Assembly (NCBI GenBank): GCA_002483105.1
Contig: DLHG01000007.1
Span: 124,001 to 188,000 of the forward strand
Direction of reading: 5' to 3'
Source: Bacteroidetes bacterium UBA7674
GTDB taxonomy: Bacteria; Bacteroidota; Bacteroidia; Chitinophagales; Chitinophagaceae
DNA length: 64,000 nt
The number at the start of each line of letters is the position of its first letter. Within the stretch, counting starts at the first letter, position 1. This document shows, piece after piece, positions 9,184-17,421 of this stretch. The position numbers and the translations under genes are program-made. A model generated the notes under the pieces. The model made no database searches, was not told where the DNA came from, and saw only the letters and a list, made by a program, of their open reading frames with translations.

Positions 9184-9630
9184 TCATTGCATCGAATAAT
9201 AAATGATCCGCGCGTCATCAGTAACATGATAGAGTATCAGGCTGTCCTCCACATAATAATACTCTAACGCAGCACCATGCGATCCTACAATACCGCCATA
9301 AAGCAAGTACCGGGCAGTATCAGCGGGAAAGAGGGTATTGCCTATCTGCAAACCACCGGGACAATAAAAAAACAGGCTATTCCAAACATGCACTGCCGTA
9401 TCATTCATCACATGTATATTAAAGGACGTATCGTTCAGTGAGTAGGAGGTATCCTCATTGGTGTATTTTACCTTCCATGTACGTGTGCCATCCATATGCT
9501 GTGCATACTCCTCTGCCAACGGAGAATAAGGGCCTGTATACGGTATCGGATCATCTTCCCTGTTACAGGAGAAGATAGCCATAACCGAGACCGCAAGTAT
9601 TGCATTTAATATAGGTTTGTTTGGAAACAT
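9184..9630 (-). CDS. Small putative lipoprotein, tandem paralogue 2
   Basis: 148 residues. The N-terminal hydrophobic stretch ends in AIFSCNRED, a plausible lipobox with Cys near residue 22. The mature part shares a pattern with the protein of the next gene upstream: GTRTWKVKYT, then LNDTSFNI, then a Tyr-rich segment before DSL. The two are therefore diverged tandem duplicates. No known domain was recognised; the small beta-rich sequence suggests a surface or periplasmic lipoprotein. It lies 49 bp after its paralogue and ends at the bidirectional terminator. Confidence 0.75.
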   Translation of the reverse strand: MFPNKPILNAILAVSVMAIFSCNREDDPIPYTGPYSPLAEEYAQHMDGTRTWKVKYTNEDTSYSLNDTSFNIHVMNDTAVHVWNSLFFYCPGGLQIGNTLFPADTARYLLYGGIVGSHGAALEYYYVEDSLILYHVTDDARIIYYSMQ

Positions 9631-9679
9631 AGTTCTATAAACGTTCGTAAGCCGTTTTTAGTATCGGAAGTCAGACGGG

Positions 9680-10108
9680 CTATTTGGTGTTGAACTCATG
9701 CTCTTGATAACCTCCGTTACCCCCTGATCTTTTAACGAAGTAGATGCTGTCCTTCATGTAATAGTATATCAACTCTGCATACGAATGCCTAAGGTCAAAA
9801 TAACTGTAATGCAACTCTTGAGTAGTATCATAACGCTTAAGCCCCGAAAAGTCATAATAACTAAAGTGCAGTGGCGTCTCGAGTATGTCAACTTTAATAC
9901 TATTGGGCGTAACGGCTGTAATACCAAATGCGGTATCATTCACCCTGACAGTATTGCTTGTTGAGGATGTATATCGGTGTTCCCATGTTTTTGTGCCGGA
10001 AACTTTAGATCCATATAATTCCAAAATGGACGGACCTTCGTATTGATGCTTACAACTCATAGCTATCAATACTATAAAAACCAAAGGGTATTTTATGGCG
10101 TGCCTCAT
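9680..10108 (-). CDS. Small putative lipoprotein, tandem paralogue 1
   Basis: 142 residues from the ATG at 10108. A GTG at 10126 is in frame, but the ATG gives a cleaner signal peptide (MRHAIKYPLVFIVLIAMSC), with the lipobox Cys near residue 19. The mature protein has GTKTWEHRYT, VNDTAFGI and a Tyr-rich segment followed by KDSIYF, the same order of motifs as in the neighbour at 9184-9630. Function is unknown. The gene lies 43 bp after the protease gene stop, so it could be co-transcribed with the protease operon. Confidence 0.72.
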   Translation of the reverse strand: MRHAIKYPLVFIVLIAMSCKHQYEGPSILELYGSKVSGTKTWEHRYTSSTSNTVRVNDTAFGITAVTPNSIKVDILETPLHFSYYDFSGLKRYDTTQELHYSYFDLRHSYAELIYYYMKDSIYFVKRSGGNGGYQEHEFNTK

Positions 10109-10151
10109 AAGTATTGTAAAAGGCACAACAAATATGCCAAAGAAAAATTAG

Positions 10152-11255
10152 CTATGCCTCTTTTAGTATAGGCAGGCAGTTATAGTCTTTCATCAGTAGG
10201 TTATCATAATAATCCGCTTTCTGGAACAGCTCCCTGAATAACGATTCACCACTTGCCGCAGAAAGATCCAGGTCATAAATAAGTGAGCTTATCACAATAT
10301 TTTCCCCTTGCAGGCTGAACAGCTTTCCACGAAGATTAAAATTCTCTTTCAGCAGGTAAGTATACAGCTGTTTAATGCCTGTCTTCGGCAGCTTGCACAG
10401 GTACGCATCACTCACTATAAAGTAGTTCTCAGGATTATAACTGATCTTAATTTTCGCTGAGCCCTCTTCCACCTCCCAGCGGTTCTGTCCGTCACGAGCC
10501 AGTTCCCTGTCGTGTCCCAGTTTCTCCAGTATGTCTTCTACCGTTTTGGCTATTCCCGATACGGGGGCTTCATCAGCTTCAGTCTTTTTAGGAAATTCTA
10601 TTTTAGTACCGCAGTTAGGGCAATACTTTCCCGCGTCAAGTGTAGCCATAGTTACCAGCGTAGCGCACGACGGGCAGCGCAAAGCAAACTCCCCTCTATG
10701 CGGCACATATTGATCCAATGCCTCCTTCAGATAAGACGACGGCAAAGCAAAACCCAGGTTATCGCCACCCTTAATGATAAATGTATTTACACCCACTACA
10801 TCACCATCTTCATTCACCAAAGGGCCTCCACTATTACCGGGATTGATAGCAGCATCTACTTGTATATAGTTGATACCATTCTGCACCCTGTTTACCCTCG
10901 ATATCACACCCTGTGTAGCCGTATAGTTCAGCCCGTAAGGATGCCCTATAGCCACAACCATATCACCATCTTTTAATTTTTCGTACAGCCCCAGTTTCAG
11001 CTCCGGAACATCTTTCATACTAACTGGTGGCAGTAAGAAAGCGAGGTCATAACGCTCATCAAAGAATATCACTTCCGCCAGCTTCTTTGAAAAACTCTTA
11101 CCCTTCACCGTTACACGATTATGCCCTTTTATAACGTGATAGTTGGTTATTATGATATCATACTCATGCAGGTAGAAACCCGTACCCGTGCTGGTCTTGG
11201 TTGCTATCTGCACTACCGAGTTCTGGTTCTTTTCTATCGTCTCCTGTATAGTCAT
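10152..11255 (-). CDS. Trypsin-like serine protease with zinc ribbon and YbjN-like C-terminal domain
   Basis: 367 residues with no signal peptide, so predicted cytoplasmic. The S1C (HtrA/Deg-like) triad is complete: His40 in TNYHVI, Asp70 in RYDLAF, Ser142 in NPGNSGGP. There is no PDZ domain. Instead a zinc ribbon follows (Cys194, Cys197, Cys212, Cys215), then a linker, then an alpha/beta domain at about 236-360 whose pattern (LLKENFNLRGKLFSL, then IYDLDLSA, then ADYYDNLL) fits the YbjN/type III chaperone-like fold. That fold usually binds proteins, so it could present substrates or partners. It lies 20 bp after a 466-residue gene that also seems to carry a YbjN-like domain. The protease call is firm; the YbjN call is by pattern only. 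Confidence 0.87.
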   Translation of the reverse strand: MTIQETIEKNQNSVVQIATKTSTGTGFYLHEYDIIITNYHVIKGHNRVTVKGKSFSKKLAEVIFFDERYDLAFLLPPVSMKDVPELKLGLYEKLKDGDMVVAIGHPYGLNYTATQGVISRVNRVQNGINYIQVDAAINPGNSGGPLVNEDGDVVGVNTFIIKGGDNLGFALPSSYLKEALDQYVPHRGEFALRCPSCATLVTMATLDAGKYCPNCGTKIEFPKKTEADEAPVSGIAKTVEDILEKLGHDRELARDGQNRWEVEEGSAKIKISYNPENYFIVSDAYLCKLPKTGIKQLYTYLLKENFNLRGKLFSLQGENIVISSLIYDLDLSAASGESLFRELFQKADYYDNLLMKDYNCLPILKEA

Positions 11256-11275
11256 CCGTTCCGCTTTTTTAAATA

Positions 11276-12676
11276 CTAGTTTCTCTTTGTATCCATATTC
11301 AGGTGTGCCATCTGGTCGCTGAAAGAGACTAGGAAATCATACAGCGAACTGTAATTGACCGCAGCTGCGTTCCAATTCATATTCTTGTATTTATCCTTAT
11401 ACCTGCTCAGCGCGTCTTTGGTAGCACGCTCTATCGCAGATTTATTCAGTTGTTTATTCTTGTCGCAGAATAAACTCTTCATCCCCATCTCTTCAAAATA
11501 ATCAGGATGAAGCACCGCCATATATATCAGTGTAAGGTCTGTCATCACCCTGGGCATACTATGTATGAACTGGTTATACGTCATACCATACTCAGTAATA
11601 ATAAGGGCAAGGTCGGGGTACTTATTATCTACGTACCAAATGCTGTCTTTATTGGCATTCACTATATACTCCCGCATCTTCTCCCAGGTCGGAGGTGAAG
11701 TAATGGCGAAGCTTCCTTTCGTTTGATAGACACTGGCTGCAAACTCCTCTTTACCGATGTCCAGGAGTTTACGAAGCGCGTCTTTCATTAGCTGATTGCG
11801 TTCCACCAGGGGTACTTCTTCCTTCCTGGTCCAGTATAGGCTGCTGATCTTCTCCATGGTATTCATCAGCTTGCCATGTGGCGTAATGAGAAACTCTATG
11901 CGGTATATAAGTGTAAGGAACAAGTATGCTATGGAGCCTGAAAAGGAATCTGTATTTAATTCCGATGCGCGGCTAAGGGTATCTTCTATCCATTTCCGGA
12001 AATACTTATATTTCACTTCCAGTTCATGGTCGGCTGTTCTTATTATATGCTCGGTACCTGTTTCTACCAGGGTATTAAAGTCTTCCAGCAGCTGATCATC
12101 CATCCTGTCCGCTTTGGTTACCATCTCCCTTAGGGCATAATACATTTTGTTGGGGCTGGCAGCCGGCACTTCAGAATCGAAAACAAAATACAGTGTATCC
12201 TGTTCATCCATCGCTGTCCGGCAATAAAACAGGTTGAAATTTATATCCAGCAGGCGGCGCATTACGGCAGTGGTGGGGCTTACCATCTTAGCCAGGGGTA
12301 CTCGCGCTACTATAGTACTACCATCACACTCCCCTCTCAGCGTTTTAGACCCTTGCACCACCTCAAAAGTAAAAGCCTTCCCATCAGGATGGAAGCGAAC
12401 ATTATCTTCCACATCATCGCGCAGATAGTCAAATATCGCCGCAAACGATTCTGTGTAATTTTTTTCTTTGTACCTGTCCTCTGCCCTGTACCAGCTTTCC
12501 GTTTTCTTTTGGGTCTTATTATTATCGCTGTACCGGCCAAACCTCATTGATTCCAGGCCGGGCAATGTGAAATTTTGTGTATTCTTTGCCGCAGGTGTAT
12601 TATCCGATTGTGGCAATATGTCGCTCCTCCCATTTTCCTTCTCCGCTTTGCCAAAAAGTTTATCTAACCAACCCAT
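11276..12676 (-). CDS. Hypothetical protein with YbjN-like domain, operon partner of the protease
   Basis: 466 residues, soluble, no signal peptide. The N-terminus (GWLDKLFGKAEK) is an amphipathic helix, then a polar linker to about residue 60. Residues about 62-200 have the run of a YbjN/type III chaperone-like domain: FDYLRDDVED, an alternating beta segment with FTFEVVQG, LLDINFNLFYCR, and LYFVFDSEVPA. The C-terminal half (about 200-466) is mostly helical with many acidic and aromatic residues and no motif I know. It is the first gene of a pair with the cytoplasmic serine protease 20 bp downstream, suggesting it is substrate, adaptor or regulator of that protease (inference). Confidence 0.72.
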   Translation of the reverse strand: MGWLDKLFGKAEKENGRSDILPQSDNTPAAKNTQNFTLPGLESMRFGRYSDNNKTQKKTESWYRAEDRYKEKNYTESFAAIFDYLRDDVEDNVRFHPDGKAFTFEVVQGSKTLRGECDGSTIVARVPLAKMVSPTTAVMRRLLDINFNLFYCRTAMDEQDTLYFVFDSEVPAASPNKMYYALREMVTKADRMDDQLLEDFNTLVETGTEHIIRTADHELEVKYKYFRKWIEDTLSRASELNTDSFSGSIAYLFLTLIYRIEFLITPHGKLMNTMEKISSLYWTRKEEVPLVERNQLMKDALRKLLDIGKEEFAASVYQTKGSFAITSPPTWEKMREYIVNANKDSIWYVDNKYPDLALIITEYGMTYNQFIHSMPRVMTDLTLIYMAVLHPDYFEEMGMKSLFCDKNKQLNKSAIERATKDALSRYKDKYKNMNWNAAAVNYSSLYDFLVSFSDQMAHLNMDTKRN

Positions 12677-12772
12677 GTTCCTGTTTTAGTAACAGTTAAA
12701 AATAATGAAATTGTGTAGGATAGCCGAATATTAGCTGCAATTCGCAAACGCCTGGGTTTGGCACAAATAAAA

Positions 12773-12797
12773 AACAGGCAGAGTCTATCTGCCTGTT
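12773..12797 (-). terminator. Terminator after the YtxH-like gene
   Basis: AACAGGCAGA at 12773-12782 pairs with TCTGCCTGTT at 12788-12797 with a 5-nt loop, and the minus strand continues into a T-rich run (TTTTTATTTG). It ends transcription of the 12834-13043 gene. Confidence 0.8.
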
Positions 12798-12833
12798 CCG
12801 GATCAATACTATAAAGTAATTTACTCTACAATA

Positions 12834-13043
12834 TTAAACATGTTGTTTTGCTGCTTTCGTAGCCTTCGTGCCAATTTCTTGAAGGTCAGAAGCTGTTTCA
12901 CGGGAAAGCTTGTTCAGCTTTTTCAACAGATCGCCTGAGCGGTCTGCTATATCGCCTCTCAGCGCTTTTCCTTTCTTGGTAGTGAATAACAGTGCTACAC
13001 CTGTGCCTATCGCGGCTAATGCCAGTAATCTCGTCAATTTCAT
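12834..13043 (-). CDS. YtxH-like small membrane protein
   Basis: 69 residues. One membrane helix (LLALAAIGTGVALLF) is followed by TTKKGKALRGDI and a charged amphipathic helix, the common shape of YtxH-domain stress proteins. It has its own terminator and lies between two longer minus-strand genes. A role in general stress or envelope stability is known only loosely for the family. Confidence 0.75.
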   Translation of the reverse strand: MKLTRLLALAAIGTGVALLFTTKKGKALRGDIADRSGDLLKKLNKLSRETASDLQEIGTKATKAAKQHV

Positions 13044-13114
13044 AATGTGCTTGTTTTAGACTAGAGATTATTTAATTATCGTGCCACGACCTTTAAGCTT
13101 AACATAAAACAAAA

Positions 13115-13145
13115 CTTCCTCTCCCAGCTGGGCCGGGAGAGGAAG
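13115..13145 (-). terminator. Terminator after the Ig-repeat T9SS gene
   Basis: CTTCCTCTCCC at 13115-13125 pairs with GGGAGAGGAAG at 13135-13145, and on the minus strand a T-rich run (TTTTGTTTTATG) follows. It lies 22 bp past the stop of the 13167-16346 gene. Confidence 0.85.
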
Positions 13146-13166
13146 CACACTATAATATTATTAAAA

Positions 13167-16100
13167 CTATTGTTTGTTGAACCTAACCGGTGCTACATTC
13201 AATGGCTTTACATGCAGCGTATAAGTGCCTGAAGCCAGTTGATGCAGATCAAGGCTAACCCTGTTCTCACCCGCTTTCAGGTTTGCTGTGTTATGATATA
13301 CCACCTTACCTGTAATGTCCACCACACGAAGCTCTGCTTTTATTGATGAGTTAGTTACGATCAATGCAGTAGTAGTATTCGTTACATTATTAGGTAGCAA
13401 TACTACCGATGCTTTATTTGCATCCACCTTCACCACAGACAGAGGATCATACACCACAATGTTGAACACCTGTGTTGCGGTGCAGCCGTTCGCATCAGTT
13501 ACTGTAACGGTTACCGTAAATGTACCGCCATTAGTACTGGTGCCGGAAAGCACGCCATCTGTTCCCAGTGTAATGCCGGTCGGCAGTGTACCGTTGGTTA
13601 CAGCATAAGTGTAGGGGGCTGTTCCACCCGTTTGCGTAAGCGTTGTAGTGTATGGTACTGTCGCGAAAATAGTATCAACTATCGTCTGATTGATCACTAT
13701 CACCGGACAAACAACATCTATCGTATAGCTAACTGTTACAGAGCAACCCTGGTTATCGGTCATTGTCACATCAAATGTATAAGTACCTGTTGCAGTACCT
13801 GTACCTGTAAGGTCACCGTTTGTGGCCAGTGTAATACCCGGAGGTAAACTACCGGAGCTGACAGTATATGTAAACGTACTACCAAGACTGCCTGTTTGTG
13901 TGATCGTTTCATTGTATGCCGTACCTACAGTATCCACAGGTAATGTACCCGGAGAAAGTGTGATAGTAGGGCATGTAATGATTATCGTGTACGTTTGGCT
14001 GCCTATGCAACCACCTACTGAGGTAGACTGTACTGTAAACGTATAAGTACCGGGAGTAGTAGGAGTACCTGTAAGCCCACCACCGGTTGCCAGTGTAAGA
14101 CCCGGAGGCAATGCTCCCGATATTACAGCATAGGTAGTAGGATTGGTACCGCCCGTTTGTGTGATCGTTTGGCTATAAGCAGTACCGGGGGCTCCATTAG
14201 GTAGTGTGTTCGGATTCAACGTAATAACAGGACAAGGACTGATCACCCAGTTGTAAACAGTCGATGTGGTACATCCGTAAATGTCCGTTGCCGTTATCGT
14301 AAAGGTAAACGTACCTGATGCCGTAGGCGTGCCTGATAAAGTACCATTAGTATTCAATGTTACACCCGCTGGTAAGGAACCTGAGGTAACAGTATATGTG
14401 AAAGTATTACTACTACCTGTTACTGTAATAACCTGGCTGAACGGCACGTTGACATTTCCTGTTGGTAATACTCCCGGGCTCAATGAAAGCGTAGGGCAAG
14501 CTACTATTACTGTGTAAGTACGTGTACCCGTACAACCATTCGTACTGGTACCTGTGATAGTAAATGTATAGCTACCCGGAGCACCTACTGTACCTGTGAG
14601 CGCGCCACCGGTGACAGACAAGCCCGGAGGTAATGTGCCACTGGTATGTGTGTAGGTAAATGTACCCGTGCCACCTACTTGTGAGAATGGAACATTTACT
14701 GTGGAGCCCGGTGTAGTATTAGCTATCGTTGCAGGGTTGATTGTAATGGTAGGGCAACTTATAGTTACCGTATAAGTGCGCGTACCTGTGCAACCATATT
14801 GGCTGGTTACTGTAATAGTAAAGGTATATGTACCTGCCGCAGTTGGTGTGCCCGACAATATACCACCTGTAGTAAGGTTAAGCCCCGGAGGGAAACCTGT
14901 ACCTACTGTATAGGTCATTGTTCCATTGCCACCTGTTTGTGTAATATTTTGGATGCCATAAGAGCTACCCACCGTACCATTAGGCAGCGTTGCAGGATTC
15001 ACCGTAATTGTAGGGCAAGCAATTATTAAAGTATAACTTCTTGTACCACTGCAATTGGATTGTGTACCCGTAGCAGTAACTGTAAAGTTGTAAGTGCCCG
15101 ATGTCGTTGGCGTACCGCCAAGCGTTCCGGCAAGGCTTAAAGTCATACCCGGTGGTAAAGCACCTGCGGTAACGGTATAATTGTACGGACCGGCACCACC
15201 ACCCGTTTGCGTTATTGCCTGGTTGTATGCTACACCCGGTGTACCATTAGCTAACGTAGCAGGATTCACGGTAATGGTAGGGCAGCCTATCACCAGTGTA
15301 TAAGCAGTAGTGCCGCTACAGCTGCCGTTAGTACCCGTTATAGTAAAATTGTAAGTACCCGCCGTAAGTGGTGTACCCGATAATGTACCATTAGTATTTA
15401 AGGTAACGCCCGCAGGTAATGTGCCTGCTGTTACTGTGTAAGTAAATGTACCTGTGCCTCCCGTTTGCGAGATCACCTGGCTATACGCCGCAGCTACAGT
15501 ACCCGAAGGTAATGGTGAACCCGGCGTAAGCGTGATTACCGGGCACACAACGATTGTAAATGACTGAGCACTGCTACATCCATTACTACCTGTTGCAGTT
15601 ATAGTAAAGTTATAAGTGCCTGCCACAGTTGGTGTACCGGATATCAGCCCGGTACCATTGATCGTGATGCCTGTCGGCATAGTACCACTCGTTAGCGCAT
15701 AAGTTACTGTACCTACTCCACCTGTTTGAGATAATTGCTGGCTGTAACCAACATTTATTGTTGCACCGGGCAATGGACTTGGCGTCATCACGATTGGAGC
15801 ACAGGCCGCTATAGATAAGGATCCTGAAACTACTTGGTCCCCTGAAGTACTGCCGGTATTGTTCACCCTGTTTATCGCAGTATAAAAAACAACAGTCGTA
15901 GTGCTGGCAGGTGCTGTCCATGGAATATTTACTACACTAAGATTAAGCGGAGTTGAATGTTCTACATAGTTACGTCCGCCTAGCACAATATTCTGTACAT
16001 TGACAGGCATAGCACCCCAGCCATTAATATTAGCATTTGTACCCTGAAAGGCTGCTGTTGTCTGAAATCCTAAGCGAGGACTTGTTCCTCCTGCTGTAAT

Positions 16101-16346
16101 ACGCAGTGTATAAGCGGTACCCGGCACATAAGTGGTAACGGGATTGAGACTACCATCAAGCAATTGCATGGTGAGCGTCGTAGAAAATGATCCTCCGCTG
16201 TGGCAACTATTACAATTTTGTCCATCAAATGACGATCCGGTTGCTGCAGTGAAGCTCTGTGCCGGCCCCGAAGAATAATACATTGACAGCCCCCCCATCA
16301 ATACCACGCACAGCAATAAAATAAATCTTTTGTAGTGTTTAATCAT
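13167..16346 (-). CDS. Large T9SS surface protein with CxxCH motif and nine Ig-like repeats
   Basis: 1059 residues. A signal peptide (about 1-30) is followed by NCNSCHSGG, with a haem-type CxxCH at 45-49, as in the choice-of-anchor V domain. From about residue 185 to 960 there are nine repeats of roughly 87 residues, each starting CPxIT, then a YxQxITQTGG block, a LPPGxTL block, SGTPTxxGTYxFTIT and a final GCxGTxxYT. These fit the putative Ig (He_PIG) family. The C-terminus is a T9SS type A-like domain with VVDITGKVVY and LASGTYTLHV. The protein is likely a long stalk on the cell surface. Paired Cys at each repeat start and end (CP and GC) may form one disulfide per repeat (inference). Confidence 0.9.
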   Translation of the reverse strand: MIKHYKRFILLLCVVLMGGLSMYYSSGPAQSFTAATGSSFDGQNCNSCHSGGSFSTTLTMQLLDGSLNPVTTYVPGTAYTLRITAGGTSPRLGFQTTAAFQGTNANINGWGAMPVNVQNIVLGGRNYVEHSTPLNLSVVNIPWTAPASTTTVVFYTAINRVNNTGSTSGDQVVSGSLSIAACAPIVMTPSPLPGATINVGYSQQLSQTGGVGTVTYALTSGTMPTGITINGTGLISGTPTVAGTYNFTITATGSNGCSSAQSFTIVVCPVITLTPGSPLPSGTVAAAYSQVISQTGGTGTFTYTVTAGTLPAGVTLNTNGTLSGTPLTAGTYNFTITGTNGSCSGTTAYTLVIGCPTITVNPATLANGTPGVAYNQAITQTGGGAGPYNYTVTAGALPPGMTLSLAGTLGGTPTTSGTYNFTVTATGTQSNCSGTRSYTLIIACPTITVNPATLPNGTVGSSYGIQNITQTGGNGTMTYTVGTGFPPGLNLTTGGILSGTPTAAGTYTFTITVTSQYGCTGTRTYTVTISCPTITINPATIANTTPGSTVNVPFSQVGGTGTFTYTHTSGTLPPGLSVTGGALTGTVGAPGSYTFTITGTSTNGCTGTRTYTVIVACPTLSLSPGVLPTGNVNVPFSQVITVTGSSNTFTYTVTSGSLPAGVTLNTNGTLSGTPTASGTFTFTITATDIYGCTTSTVYNWVISPCPVITLNPNTLPNGAPGTAYSQTITQTGGTNPTTYAVISGALPPGLTLATGGGLTGTPTTPGTYTFTVQSTSVGGCIGSQTYTIIITCPTITLSPGTLPVDTVGTAYNETITQTGSLGSTFTYTVSSGSLPPGITLATNGDLTGTGTATGTYTFDVTMTDNQGCSVTVSYTIDVVCPVIVINQTIVDTIFATVPYTTTLTQTGGTAPYTYAVTNGTLPTGITLGTDGVLSGTSTNGGTFTVTVTVTDANGCTATQVFNIVVYDPLSVVKVDANKASVVLLPNNVTNTTTALIVTNSSIKAELRVVDITGKVVYHNTANLKAGENRVSLDLHQLASGTYTLHVKPLNVAPVRFNKQ
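13450..15810 (-). repeat. Nine tandem 260-bp coding repeats (Ig-like modules)
   Basis: The coding sequence of the Ig-repeat protein holds nine in-frame units of about 260 bp. They are divergent at DNA level but keep the same block order, so they are old duplications held by selection on the fold rather than recent copies. Confidence 0.85.
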
Positions 16347-16593
16347 AAGTTATATACTTTATTAAAAAAGAGATTTCATGGTTAACGTCAAAATATGAAT
16401 AAATCTACTACATAATGACGATATTATGACAGAACGGGAAATACATTTGATAGGCAGGAAGAAACGCATGATAAAAAGCTATCGCAAGAATTTTAGTTTA
16501 GACTAACCAAAAGTTAATATCAGCGACTTTTATACTATAACGACTGGATTCGTTTGAAATAAATTCATGAAATTGTGTTGGAAAATCTAACAC

Positions 16594-16980
16594 ATGAAAC
16601 ACACAATCATCCCCGAAGGCTACAACACCGTAATGCCTTATTTAATTGTAAAAGATGGTCTCGGCCTTATCCAATTCCTGAAAGATGTTTTTGGGGCTAC
16701 AGAGAAAGAAATTCATTATACCGAAGATGGCAACCAACTGATGCACGGCGAAGTCATCATCAACAACGATAGCTGCATCATGATATCTGAGGCTTCTGAT
16801 AAATTCCCGGTCCAGAATGCGGGCATGTATATCAATGTTGCCGATGCAGATGAGACTTACAATAAAGCATTGGAAATGGGCGCCACTTCCATAATGAAAC
16901 CTGCCAACCAACCCTACGGGCGCAGCGGCGGTATTACCGACCCTCATGGTAATGTGTGGTGGGTGACTTCTGCGCTGTAA
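16594..16980 (+). CDS. VOC superfamily protein (PhnB/glyoxalase-like)
   Basis: 128 residues from the ATG in MKHTIIPEGYNTVMPYLIV. Two beta-alpha-beta-beta modules of the vicinal oxygen chelate fold are visible: VMPYLIVKDG with FLKDVFGATEKE, and MYINVADADETYNKALEMGA with GRSGGITDPHGNVWWV at the end. The DPHGNxW motif is typical of PhnB-like and bleomycin-resistance-like members. A possible metal Glu or His is seen in MHGEV. The substrate cannot be told from sequence. It stands alone on the plus strand; the 247 bp upstream hold no gene. Confidence 0.85.
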   Translation: MKHTIIPEGYNTVMPYLIVKDGLGLIQFLKDVFGATEKEIHYTEDGNQLMHGEVIINNDSCIMISEASDKFPVQNAGMYINVADADETYNKALEMGATSIMKPANQPYGRSGGITDPHGNVWWVTSAL

Positions 16981-17134
16981 TATTTATTTTTTCTACATCG
17001 CTGAAGAACTTACTGATCTCATCTTCATCCATGCGGGTGCCGGTAGTGCGATCTCTATACCTGTGGTGTCAATTCGGAGGATGGGATTATTGTAGCTCCG
17101 GTGGGGGAAGCGCCAGACCCTTCGTTTCTGAAAA

Positions 17135-17157
17135 GTTCTTTCACCAAGAGAAAGAAC
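17135..17157 (-). terminator. Hairpin after the 69-residue gene
   Basis: GTTCTTTC and GAAAGAAC form an 8-bp stem; on the minus strand it is followed by TTTT. It lies 38 bp past the stop of the 17195-17404 gene. Confidence 0.5.
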
Positions 17158-17167
17158 CGAAGCTATC

Positions 17168-17191
17168 GGATAGATAGGCTATCCTTTTTTT
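17168..17191 (+). terminator. Possible plus-strand terminator
   Basis: GGATAG pairs with CTATCC and is followed on the plus strand by a run of seven T. It is about 190 bp past the VOC gene stop, so whether it serves that gene is unsure. Confidence 0.4.
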
Positions 17192-17194
17192 AAA

Positions 17195-17404
17195 TCAAGC
17201 AAGTTCTTCGCAAACAAAGCCTTTGTCTCTAAATAACTTAATTACATATTGTAAAATGTCGGTTTGGCTGTCAATTCGTAAAACTTTATCACAATCATCA
17301 AGATCGAAAGTCCATCTTGCCTGTTTAAATATTTCATTTGAACTGAGCTTCAATCCTTCAATGTCCTCTTCCGTCCTAACAGAAGTTTTAAGTATTAAGA
17401 GCAT
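17195..17404 (-). CDS. Small conserved-type protein, unknown function
   Basis: 69 residues: MLLILKTSVRTEEDIEGL, then WTFDLDDCDKVLRI, then a helix and GFVCEEL at the end. The pattern (beta, helix, WxxDLxDxDxVLRV, helix, GFxCxxL) is one I recognise from small Bacteroidota proteins that have a ferredoxin-like fold and no assigned role. Two Cys are kept. It starts 17 bp after the siderophore-interacting protein gene and is likely the last gene of that operon, so a link to iron or redox is possible (inference). Confidence 0.7.
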   Translation of the reverse strand: MLLILKTSVRTEEDIEGLKLSSNEIFKQARWTFDLDDCDKVLRIDSQTDILQYVIKLFRDKGFVCEELA

Positions 17405-17421
17405 CGCGTCTTATTTAGTTA

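Noticed and set aside
13450..15810. Recent minisatellite in the Ig-repeat gene
   Set aside because: Repeats are diverged at DNA level and correspond to protein modules, so they are old domain duplications.
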